NCBI GenBank assembly: GCA_002452555.1
Contig: DKER01000066.1
Coordinates: 3,881-9,837 of the forward strand
DNA length: 5,957 bases
Reading direction: 5' to 3'
From: Fidelibacterota bacterium UBA6817
Lineage (GTDB): Bacteria; Fidelibacterota; Fidelibacteria; Fidelibacterales; Fidelibacteraceae
The position numbers and the translations under genes are program-made. Below, one piece after another: positions 1 to 5,957 of this stretch. The notes under the pieces were generated by a model, which did no database searches, was not told the DNA's origin, and saw nothing but the letters and a program-made list of their open reading frames with translations. Position 1 is the first letter of the stretch. Each line of letters starts with the position of its first letter.

Positions 1-1300
1 GACCGCCGGCACCATCGTTTTTATCGGCTGCCACACCGTAATCCACGGCAATGATAAAATTCTGGTTCATGGCAATACGGAAACCGCCGCCGTAAGCCAG
101 ATGGAGTTTATCGTCCTTTATTTCAATTTTTTCAGTATCAGGTACTCCGCTCTGATCGTATTCCCATCGTTTCAAAACCGTTCCGCCGTCAGCAAAAGCA
201 TTGAGTGCCAGGTAAAAGTTCTGATTGATAAAATTGAAGTGTGTGAATTTCCACCGCAGTTCTGCATTACCAAAAGCCGTTGCATCGCCGACGATCCGGT
301 TTCTGTAAATACCCCGAATTGTTTTTGCTCCTCCGAACGCATCCCGGGTTTGGTATGAATTGATATAGTAAGGGAGCATATAAAAGGGAATATCGCCCTG
401 CACTTTTCCCTGATAACCAAGGCGAACAGCCAAAGCCAGATCCCGCGGGATCAGTGTAAAGTATTGTCGATGAGTTAAGATCAATTGAGTATATGAACCG
501 TTATCATTTCCCATGAATGAAGGTGCCGTCAATAGAAATCCTTCAGTCCAGATGCCTTTCATGGGATTGGCTTCATTATCTCTTGTATCATAAATAGCAC
601 CCAGTTTGATGAAATTAGCCGGTCCGCCGTCTGCCTGATCTGCAGAAATGATACCCCAGTCCACATATTGATCATAGAGTCCCGGTACATCCGGAAGTTT
701 ATTATCCTCGTCCTGGCCTTTATTTAACGCGGCAATGTCGACCGGACCGATGTCATGTCCAAAATGTCCGAATCCTGCGAGCCAGCGTAAATTTTTAACC
801 GGAAGATTGCCTTGAAAATCACTGGTTACCCTGAGCAGATTTCTTTCATGGCGATAATAAACCCGGGAAATATAATCATTGTTTGCCGGGTCATCATCCA
901 CATAAGATTCATTGAACACAGATTCAACACCGTTGAATCCATAAAAATCCAGAGCCTGTTCCGTTAAATAGCTGACATCTGCTGTGATGCGAATTCCGTA
1001 AGGAAGAATGTGCTTTGAATCAAAAAAGACTTGATTGATACCGCTTCCTTTTGTAGTACGGGATAATTCTGTATAGATGGTATACAGGTAATCCGGATAG
1101 AGCGTGCCGTCTCCATAATTAAACAGATTGACAATAATCCCGTATGTGAATCCTTTATCAGAACTGTAGGCCACGGCAGGGACACCTCCAACATTCCAGC
1201 CTGATTTAGCTTCCTTGAGTCCGTTTTCACTGTCGGCCAGACAAAGGCCGGCCACAAGAATTAACATCAGAAACCCTGTTAACAACTTTATGTGTTTCAT
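1..1300 (-). CDS. Omp85/BamA-like outer-membrane beta-barrel protein without POTRA domains (3' end cut by window)
   Basis: The frame is open from the ATG at 1300-1298 to the window edge (433 codons, no stop), so the C-terminus lies outside. Residues 1-22 are a Sec signal peptide: K at 2 and 5, a hydrophobic stretch, then LCLA before D23. The mature protein goes straight into barrel-like alternating strands (GGVPAVAYSSDKGFTYG, 38-54), with no room for POTRA domains. Omp85-superfamily marks are YDTRDNEANPMKG (237-249), GGAKTIRGIYRNRIVGD (323-339, the RG pair matching the VRGF/Y loop motif), NAELRW (345-350) and ADGGTV (370-375). Known relatives of this barrel-only type are about this length, so probably only the last strand is missing. 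The start overlaps the accA stop as ATGA, with a weak GGGA upstream. Family membership is fairly secure. The function (lipid or protein insertion, or transport) is unknown; the lack of POTRA domains argues against it being BamA itself. Confidence 0.85.
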   Translation of the reverse strand, partial: MKHIKLLTGFLMLILVAGLCLADSENGLKEAKSGWNVGGVPAVAYSSDKGFTYGIIVNLFNYGDGTLYPDYLYTIYTELSRTTKGSGINQVFFDSKHILPYGIRITADVSYLTEQALDFYGFNGVESVFNESYVDDDPANNDYISRVYYRHERNLLRVTSDFQGNLPVKNLRWLAGFGHFGHDIGPVDIAALNKGQDEDNKLPDVPGLYDQYVDWGIISADQADGGPANFIKLGAIYDTRDNEANPMKGIWTEGFLLTAPSFMGNDNGSYTQLILTHRQYFTLIPRDLALAVRLGYQGKVQGDIPFYMLPYYINSYQTRDAFGGAKTIRGIYRNRIVGDATAFGNAELRWKFTHFNFINQNFYLALNAFADGGTVLKRWEYDQSGVPDTEKIEIKDDKLHLAYGGGFRIAMNQNFIIAVDYGVAADKNDGAGG

Positions 1301-2274
1301 TTTTCCCACTGTGTTTTTGTTTCATCATAAAAGCCAATTTGACTGTATTTATCCAATCGGCGGTTCACCAATTCTTCAATTGTGAGGGCTTGTAAACCTG
1401 CAAGTTCCTCCAGAATTACGTCTTTCAGCACGGCAGCCATTTCTTCCGGATTCCGGTGTGCTCCACCGAGGGGTTCAGGAATCACTTTATCGGCAATTCC
1501 CATATCAAAGAGATCTTTTGCTGTGACTTTCATGGCTTCAGCAGCTTGAGAAGCACGGCCGGCATCCCTGAACAGGATGGAAGCACAACCCTCAGGAGTG
1601 ATCACCGAATACCATGTATGTTCCAGCATAATCAGCCGGTCTCCGACCCCGATTCCAAGAGCACCGCCGCTGGCGCCTTCGCCGATAACGATATTGAGGA
1701 TCGGCACGCGTAACCTGGACATCTCAAACAGATTTCTTGCGATTGCCTCTCCCTGTCCCCGTTCTTCAGCGCCTAAACCGGGATAAGCCCCGGGTGTATC
1801 AATAAACGTAATGATCGGCTTATGAAATTTCTCTGCCAGTTTCATAATCCTCAATGCTTTACGGTACCCTTCAGGCTGCGGCATTCCAAAATTTCGCACC
1901 ATGTTTTCTTTCACATTCCGGCCTTTTTGATGCCCGATAATCACAACGCCCGTTTCTGCAATTTGGGCAATTCCGGCCACGATAGCCGGATCATCTGCAA
2001 AGCGTCTGTCTCCGTGCAGCTCTGTCCAGGAATCGGTTATTCTATTGATATAGTCCAGCGTATATGGCCTGTCGGGGTGACGTGCCAGCTGAACTCGCTG
2101 CCAACGGTTGAGGTTGGCATAGGTCTTTTTAACAAGTTCGTCAAATTCAAGTTCTAGAATATGAATTTGAGCATTGTGGTTTTCACCGTAGATTTTTTCC
2201 CTCTCCCTGAGATCCCGAATCTGGGCTTCAATTACCGAGAGTTCCTTTTCGAAATCCAGAATAATTTTTGCCAT
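1297..2274 (-). CDS. accA: Acetyl-CoA carboxylase carboxyltransferase subunit alpha (AccA)
   Basis: AccA pairs with AccD to form the carboxyltransferase that moves CO2 from biotin-BCCP to acetyl-CoA, making malonyl-CoA for fatty acid synthesis in the cytoplasm. The 325-residue length matches bacterial AccA (about 320). Residues 4-50 form the charged helical N-terminus. The crotonase-like core follows: HPDRPYT (66-72), GDRRFADDPA (88-97), GHQKGR (114-119), MPQPEGYRKA (131-140), TPGAYPG (160-166), GEGASGGAL (198-206, glycines of the oxyanion hole) and SVITPEGCASIL (223-234). There is no Cys4 zinc finger, as expected because that lies in AccD. The start is the ATG at 2274, two bases after the stop of the upstream gene; the stop (TGA 1299-1297) overlaps the next start. 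No accD, accB or accC is in the window. The gene appears intact, and the identification is very secure. Confidence 0.97.
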   Translation of the reverse strand: MAKIILDFEKELSVIEAQIRDLREREKIYGENHNAQIHILELEFDELVKKTYANLNRWQRVQLARHPDRPYTLDYINRITDSWTELHGDRRFADDPAIVAGIAQIAETGVVIIGHQKGRNVKENMVRNFGMPQPEGYRKALRIMKLAEKFHKPIITFIDTPGAYPGLGAEERGQGEAIARNLFEMSRLRVPILNIVIGEGASGGALGIGVGDRLIMLEHTWYSVITPEGCASILFRDAGRASQAAEAMKVTAKDLFDMGIADKVIPEPLGGAHRNPEEMAAVLKDVILEELAGLQALTIEELVNRRLDKYSQIGFYDETKTQWEK

Positions 2275-2276
2275 AA

Positions 2277-4247
2277 TTAATGCGTTCCGGTTATTGATTT
2301 TACAAGAAGTTCCACATCCATCATAATGGAATAATTTTTCATATAAAATGTCATATAACGTTCATGATCGACCGGACCGATGCTGTTTGATTTTTCTAGT
2401 TGGATCAGCCCGGTCAGTCCCGGTTTATAATATGTTTTGTCATCAGACAGCCTGTTGTCATCCCCGACAAAGGACCAGGATCCTTTCAAAATGTAAATAA
2501 GTTTCCTGTACCATTTCAGATGTTTGGATCTGAAAAGTCGGGCTATTCCTGCCGGCAGGAATAACAATAGGAGAAGCAAAAGACTTACAACGATATCAAA
2601 GGTTCGTTTTATGAATTTGGCTGCGGGCTGGTAAATATTGAATTGCATATCAACAATGGAGATGTCTTCAATGGATTCCAGATGCGCTTTCCCGTAAATG
2701 GTGTCCAGGTTTTCCGGAACGATTTTAATGTTTACAGGAAGGTTTTGCAAACGGTCCATGATCAGCATCATTTCGGCGCTTTTAATTTCCCCGGGAGCAA
2801 AAATTATATCGTCAATATGTTTCATAGGAATGATTTCCTGCAAATCCTCAATCAGGCATATCGTTTGTGGATTGGAAAAATCCCGGTCTGCAAATCCTAC
2901 GAATAGATATCCTGTTTCGGGATGCTGAGTTAGAATTCGGGCAATGCGTTGCCCTTTTTCCTCTGTCCCCACAATCAGGGCACGGCGCAAATTTGATGTA
3001 TCATCCGTTCGTCGGCGCAGAAAAATATGGTATATAAGTCTCCACCCCGGCAAGAAAAGGAGTGTAAAGAAAAATGCAATGATAAAAACCAATCGCGAAT
3101 GGGCTATAGGAGGGATGAAAAATGTGATTGAACCGTTGATCAATCCCCCCAAAAAAACCCCTCCAAATGTCCTTGTGTAATCAAATTTCCTGTTCCTCAA
3201 AGTTCCTAAAGCAAGGATAGAACCCAGATATACGGTCAGATAAAGGGGAATAATCGGTTGGTATTTGAAAAACCATGACGGATCTCTAAAACGGATTACC
3301 AGTGCCAGGGCATGTGCTAAAACAATAAGCAGTGTGTCCAGCAAGGGAGCTCTGAGCTGATAAATTATTCCGGCGATAAACTTGAAAACGAGGTGGAGAA
3401 TTATCCCGAGACGCAGTATGAGAACGGACAGGAGCCAGTTCCCGGGACTGAAATGTTTGCGAACAAACTGATCCATGGCTTTATAAAAAGTAATGAGGCT
3501 GTCAAACGGTGCAGATTTGGAGCTTTCACCTTTATAGTGAACAATGGTTGTATCAGGGACATATGAAACATTGAATCCTTTTTCCTGAACCCTATAACAC
3601 AAATCCAAATCTTCCCCGTACATAAAAAACCGTTCGTCAAATCCATTCAGTTCCTGAATGATATCCTTTCGGCAGAACATGAATGAACCGCTTACGGCAT
3701 CCACGGTATAACTTTCATCCGGGTCTTTATATGTCAGATTGTACTTTGCCAGATATCGGTTCCCCGGAAAGAGAGCACTGAGCCCCAGCATTTTTGGAAT
3801 GGCAACAGACGGGCGCGGAAAACTCCGTCTGCAGGCCAATTGCAAGGATCCATCCGCATTTAGAATCTTGCACCCGCCCAGTGCTGTATGGGGATTCTCT
3901 TCCATAAACCGGAACATAATATCCAGTGTATCTTCACGAATGATGGTGTCCGGATTAAGGAAAAGGATATATTTTCCCCGGGCAGTTTTTAGTGCCTGAT
4001 TGTTCGCTTTGCCGAAACCCAGGTTTTCTGAGTTGGCAATTAAATGAACCCCCGGATATGTTTTTCTGATCATATCCGGCGTACCGTCAACCGACCGGTT
4101 ATCCACAATAAAAATTTCAACATTTAAATTTTGTGATGCTTCCCTGATGGAACGGAGACATTGTTGGAGGAAATCCTTAACATTGTAACTAACAATAATG
4201 ATAGAAATATCGCAGGAATATACGTTATTGGATTGGTGCATTGTCAC
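2277..4247 (-). CDS. Fusion: WbbL-type GT2 glycosyltransferase plus membrane/Rossmann/degenerate bacterial sugar transferase
   Basis: This is a 656-residue protein. Residues 13-245 are a GT-A family 2 glycosyltransferase of the WbbL/rhamnosyltransferase type: DISIIIVSYN (13-22), VDN (48-50), NLGFGKANN (75-83), FLNPD (96-100, the DXD-like metal/nucleotide site) and GFDERFFMYGEDLDLCYR (202-219, catalytic acidic region). About four or five membrane segments follow (near 271-297, 302-320, 331-350, 361-380 and 386-410). Next comes a Rossmann-like domain starting RRALIVGTEEKGQRIA (421-436), and then KRTFDIVVS (547-555) with a hydrophobic re-entrant-type helix. This second half follows the order of WbaP/WcaJ phosphoglycosyl transferases. 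However, the sequence jumps at about 575-588 to GSWSFVGDD (589-597) and YKPGLTGLIQL (607-617), so about 80 residues with the catalytic Asp-Glu pair are absent. The start is GTG 4247, two bases after the upstream stop; ATG 4241 is an alternative. The GT2 half is probably active and the second half probably not catalytic. The acceptor and donor are unknown. Confidence 0.88.
   Translation of the reverse strand: MTMHQSNNVYSCDISIIIVSYNVKDFLQQCLRSIREASQNLNVEIFIVDNRSVDGTPDMIRKTYPGVHLIANSENLGFGKANNQALKTARGKYILFLNPDTIIREDTLDIMFRFMEENPHTALGGCKILNADGSLQLACRRSFPRPSVAIPKMLGLSALFPGNRYLAKYNLTYKDPDESYTVDAVSGSFMFCRKDIIQELNGFDERFFMYGEDLDLCYRVQEKGFNVSYVPDTTIVHYKGESSKSAPFDSLITFYKAMDQFVRKHFSPGNWLLSVLILRLGIILHLVFKFIAGIIYQLRAPLLDTLLIVLAHALALVIRFRDPSWFFKYQPIIPLYLTVYLGSILALGTLRNRKFDYTRTFGGVFLGGLINGSITFFIPPIAHSRLVFIIAFFFTLLFLPGWRLIYHIFLRRRTDDTSNLRRALIVGTEEKGQRIARILTQHPETGYLFVGFADRDFSNPQTICLIEDLQEIIPMKHIDDIIFAPGEIKSAEMMLIMDRLQNLPVNIKIVPENLDTIYGKAHLESIEDISIVDMQFNIYQPAAKFIKRTFDIVVSLLLLLLLFLPAGIARLFRSKHLKWYRKLIYILKGSWSFVGDDNRLSDDKTYYKPGLTGLIQLEKSNSIGPVDHERYMTFYMKNYSIMMDVELLVKSITGTH
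2544..2563. repeat. Perfect 20-bp palindrome inside the fusion gene
   Basis: The arms TATTCCTGCC (2544-2553) and GGCAGGAATA (2554-2563) are exact reverse complements with no spacer. In the coding strand the palindrome covers roughly residues 562-568 (FLPAGIA), at the proline of the re-entrant helix of the degenerate sugar-transferase domain. It ends a few codons before the point where the usual catalytic core is missing. No T-run follows on either strand, so it does not look like an intrinsic terminator. Confidence 0.9.
3126..3156 (-). other. Possible -1 frameshift/slippage site (T TTT TTG plus small hairpin)
   Basis: In the zero frame of the fusion gene, codons 364-366 read GTT TTT TTG, giving the X XXY YYZ heptamer T TTT TTG at 3156-3150 inside a run of seven T followed by six G. 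After four bases there is a six-pair stem, GATTGA (3145-3140) with TCAATC (3131-3126) and an eight-base loop. A -1 shift would add 49 residues and stop at TGA 3003-3001, giving a product of about 415 residues that keeps the GT2 and most membrane segments but not the Rossmann and C-terminal parts. The stem is weak, so chance is quite possible. Confidence 0.25.
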
Positions 4248-4249
4248 AA

Positions 4250-4966
4250 TCAGTGCCGTTTGAGCATACTGTTAATTTTGAGTTTCCAGACCATCAAAAC
4301 AGCTTCACGGATAATTTTTTTAGACATTTTTGATTGTCCCACCGTGCGATCAATAAAAACGATAGGTTCTTCATGAAATGTATAGCCTTTTTTCCAGGCT
4401 CTGAAATTCATTTCAATCTGGAAAGAGTAACCCTGGGATTTAATTGTGTCCATATCAATATCTCTGAGGACTTTTGCTTTCCAGCACTTGAAACCGGCGG
4501 TTCCGTCTTTGATGGGAAGGCCTGTTATCAAACGTGTATACCAATTGGCCCCGTAACTTAGTATGAGACGGTTTAAAGGCCAATTGACAACATTAATTCC
4601 TGACACGTAACGGCTTCCGATAACCCAGTCAAATTTTTGCACTGCATCGAAGAGTTTGATCAGATCTTTGGGATCATGAGAATAATCTGCATCCATTTGA
4701 GCAATATGTTCAAAACCGTGATCAAGCGCATAATGGAATCCTTTGATATAGGCTGTTCCCAGTCCCAGTTTACCTTCACGGACAATCAAATGGAGGGATT
4801 CATCCTTCTTCTGCATACTTCTTATAAGATCAGCAGTACCATCCGGGGAATTATCATCAACAATCAGAATATCCAGAGGATTGAGTCCCAGTGACCGGAT
4901 ATCGGTTATCAGATTGCCCACATTGGCTTTCTCATTATATGTCGGAATAATGACAATACGTTTCAA
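4250..4966 (-). CDS. Polyprenol-phosphate mannosyl/glucosyl transferase (DPM1-like GT2), TTG start
   Basis: Members of this family transfer mannose or glucose from GDP-Man or UDP-Glc to a polyprenyl phosphate on the inner face of the cytoplasmic membrane, making a lipid-linked donor for later extracytoplasmic steps. The 238-residue length is that of a single-domain DPM1/Ppm1-type enzyme. Motifs in order are PTYNE (8-12), DDNSPDGT (37-44), GKLGLGTAY (65-73), MDADYSHDP (91-99, metal-binding DXD), GSRYV (117-121), DGTAGFKCW (154-162), GYSFQIEM (179-186) and the C-terminal DR..G.SKM region (206-214). There is no added GtrA or ArnT-like membrane part. The first codon is TTG 4966-4964, which overlaps the stop of the RmlD-like gene (TTGA) and has AAAGGA nine bases upstream; no ATG fits the conserved N-terminus. 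Family assignment is secure, but mannose versus glucose cannot be decided from the sequence. Confidence 0.9.
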   Translation of the reverse strand: MKRIVIIPTYNEKANVGNLITDIRSLGLNPLDILIVDDNSPDGTADLIRSMQKKDESLHLIVREGKLGLGTAYIKGFHYALDHGFEHIAQMDADYSHDPKDLIKLFDAVQKFDWVIGSRYVSGINVVNWPLNRLILSYGANWYTRLITGLPIKDGTAGFKCWKAKVLRDIDMDTIKSQGYSFQIEMNFRAWKKGYTFHEEPIVFIDRTVGQSKMSKKIIREAVLMVWKLKINSMLKRH

Positions 4967-5856
4967 TAGCCTGTTTCCTTTATGATTGTTAATATTTTCT
5001 CCAGAGGTGTTAAGGGAATACCGGGAATGGTTTTGATTCTGCTGATATCAAGTCCGCCTTTTAACGGTCTTGGTGCTGCAAGAGCCAGCCTCTCCGTTGA
5101 TACTGGATTGATTAAATCCGTATCCAGATCGAAGGCGCGGCAAATGAGTTGCGAAAACTCGTAACGGTTCATATAATCTGAACCGCCATAATTGATAACT
5201 CCCGTGAGATTTATCTCGAGAAGCACCCGGACAGCTGAAGCCAGGTCATCGCTCCATGTGGGATTATTATACTGATCATCTACAATATGGATTAACCGTT
5301 GAGCTCTCAAACTGTCTACAACCCATCGGACAAAGCTGGCTTTTTCTGTAGGGCCTTTGCCAAAAAGCACATTGGTTCGCACGATAAGATAATTGCTTAA
5401 TAGTCGGCGGATCTGCGCTTCTCCGGCCAGCTTTGTCAACCCATAAACACTGACCGGATCAGGTGTATCTGTTTCCTTGTATGGTCCATTCTGTCCGTTA
5501 AAAATATAATCTGTGCTGATATGAACAAGTTTAGCACGGTTTTGCAGACACCATTCAGCCAGAAACTGGGGCCCCCGAGCATTGACCACAAAAGCTGTTT
5601 CCACATTCGTTTCACAATCATCTACATTTGTATAGGCTGCCGCATTCAGAATAATATCCGGTTTAAAATCAGAACAAACTGTAAAAATGTCTTCTCTGCA
5701 GGAAATATCCAACAGACGATAATTAAAGCCGGACGTGAATGAATGGTCCTGAATATCTGTTGCAAGGAGTATATATTTTTCACTCATGACCCGGGCCAAG
5801 TGGAAACCCAGCAGCCCGTTAGTACCCGTAATCAGTATTTTTTGCGTTTTTGTCAT
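4963..5856 (-). CDS. rmlD: dTDP-4-dehydrorhamnose reductase family protein (RmlD-like)
   Basis: RmlD reduces dTDP-4-dehydro-L-rhamnose with NAD(P)H to dTDP-L-rhamnose, the last step of activated rhamnose synthesis in the cytoplasm. At 297 residues it has normal family length. It shows the extended-SDR layout: GTNGLLG nucleotide loop (11-17), NAAAYTNVDDCE (71-82), HISTDYIFNG (112-121, catalytic Thr114), YGLTKLAGE (138-146, catalytic Tyr138 and Lys142), RTNVLFG (160-166), DDQYNNPTWSDDLA (193-206) and APRPLKGGLD (261-270). The start is ATG 5856, the first gene after the leader, with no clear Shine-Dalgarno in the A/T-rich upstream sequence. The neighbouring WbbL-type transferase suits a dTDP-rhamnose supply role. 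rmlA, rmlB and rmlC are not in the window, so the substrate is inferred. Another RmlD-fold sugar-nucleotide reductase is possible. Confidence 0.88.
   Translation of the reverse strand: MTKTQKILITGTNGLLGFHLARVMSEKYILLATDIQDHSFTSGFNYRLLDISCREDIFTVCSDFKPDIILNAAAYTNVDDCETNVETAFVVNARGPQFLAEWCLQNRAKLVHISTDYIFNGQNGPYKETDTPDPVSVYGLTKLAGEAQIRRLLSNYLIVRTNVLFGKGPTEKASFVRWVVDSLRAQRLIHIVDDQYNNPTWSDDLASAVRVLLEINLTGVINYGGSDYMNRYEFSQLICRAFDLDTDLINPVSTERLALAAPRPLKGGLDISRIKTIPGIPLTPLEKILTIIKETGY
4976..4981 (-). promoter_or_regulatory. Ribosome binding site for the TTG-started DPM1-like gene
   Basis: The minus strand reads AAAGGA here, nine bases before TTG 4966. It is the clearest Shine-Dalgarno-like site in the window. 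It supports the TTG start that overlaps the end of the RmlD-like gene, because no ATG is available near the conserved N-terminal motif. Confidence 0.55.
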
Positions 5857-5957
5857 TGTATGATTTTTATTTTGATAACTTTGAAATATAAGAGATTTAC
5901 GGCGGGAATGAAATGAAACAGTAGCAATAACAGTAGCCGGTAGTCAGTAGCCGGTAG
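5857..5957 (-). promoter_or_regulatory. Leader/intergenic region upstream of the operon's first visible gene
   Basis: This is about 100 bases with no convincing gene. The half nearest the RmlD-like start is A/T-rich on the coding strand. It contains TATATTTC (5890-5883), which is one base from the Bacteroidota -7 consensus TAnnTTTG and lies about 27 bases before the ATG. No matching upstream TTTG element is evident at the right distance, so a promoter is possible but weakly supported. The far half holds the CAGTAGC repeat. It is not known whether the operon starts here or continues from genes beyond the window. Confidence 0.3.
5919..5957. repeat. Short tandem repeat of CAGTAGC-type units reaching the window edge
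   Basis: The 13-base unit CAGTAGCCGGTAG occurs perfectly at 5931-5943 and 5945-5957, one base apart (period 14). A partial copy, CAGTAGC, lies at 5919-5925. Within each unit GTAG recurs, so there is also an inner repetition. The second copy ends exactly at the window edge, so the array may continue. It lies outside the genes called here, upstream of the first gene. Confidence 0.8.

Noticed and set aside
738..752. 15-base identity (TCGACCGGACCGATG) shared with 2368-2382
   Set aside because: Both copies encode IGPVD in unrelated proteins and the flanks do not match; most likely coincidence.
964..1257. Minus-strand 97-codon open frame inside the barrel gene
   Set aside because: It is out of frame with the long open frame 1300-1, whose translation has a signal peptide and clear Omp85 motifs; the shorter frame shows no recognisable features.
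1240..1300. Possible lipoprotein signal in the barrel protein because of Cys20
   Set aside because: The residue before the Cys is Leu and the context AGLC does not fit a lipobox; a standard signal peptidase I site after LCLA is more likely.
1456..2157. Several plus-strand open frames opposite accA
   Set aside because: They are antisense shadows of a fully conserved accA and have no recognisable protein features.
2544..2563. Palindrome as an intrinsic terminator
   Set aside because: No T-run follows the hairpin on either strand and it lies within an open coding frame.
5853..5957. Minus-strand open frame entering from the right edge and ending in TGA that overlaps the ATG of the RmlD-like gene
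   Set aside because: The ATGA overlap resembles the other junctions, but the 34 residues are low-complexity (Leu/Ile/Lys-rich) and largely made from the tandem repeat and A/T-rich leader; it reads as non-coding.

Overview
The window looks like one compact minus-strand operon from a Gram-negative bacterium. It reads from the right edge (about 5957) to the left edge (1). The best guess at lineage is the FCB superphylum (Bacteroidota, Ignavibacteria, Marinimicrobia or relatives). This rests on a barrel-only Omp85-type outer-membrane protein of a kind common there, an A/T-rich leader without a clear Shine-Dalgarno before the first gene, and a moderate base composition. No marker gene is present, so the lineage is only a weak inference.

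Layout in transcription order. From 5957 to 5857 is a leader with a short tandem repeat (CAGTAGC-type units) and an A/T-rich stretch. From 5856 to 4963 is an RmlD-family dTDP-4-dehydrorhamnose reductase. From 4966 to 4250 is a DPM1-like polyprenol-phosphate mannosyl/glucosyl transferase that starts with TTG. From 4247 to 2277 is a large fusion protein with a WbbL-type family 2 glycosyltransferase at its N-terminus. Its second half has the layout of a WbaP/WcaJ-type phosphoglycosyl transferase (membrane segments, Rossmann domain, sugar-transferase domain), but the catalytic core of that last domain is missing. From 2274 to 1297 is accA, the acetyl-CoA carboxylase alpha subunit. From 1300 to the left edge is an Omp85/BamA-like beta-barrel protein with a signal peptide; it is cut by the window and probably lacks only its last strand.

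The genes are joined by 3-4 bp stop/start overlaps or 2 bp gaps, and no terminator is visible between them, so co-transcription and translational coupling are likely. The first three genes fit one surface-glycan pathway: making dTDP-rhamnose, making a lipid-linked hexose, and transferring sugar at the membrane. accA (malonyl-CoA for lipid synthesis) and an outer-membrane barrel share the transcript, giving the operon a general envelope-building theme. The most unusual item is the fusion with a catalytically gutted phosphoglycosyl transferase half. A perfect 20-bp palindrome lies just before the point where the missing core should begin.
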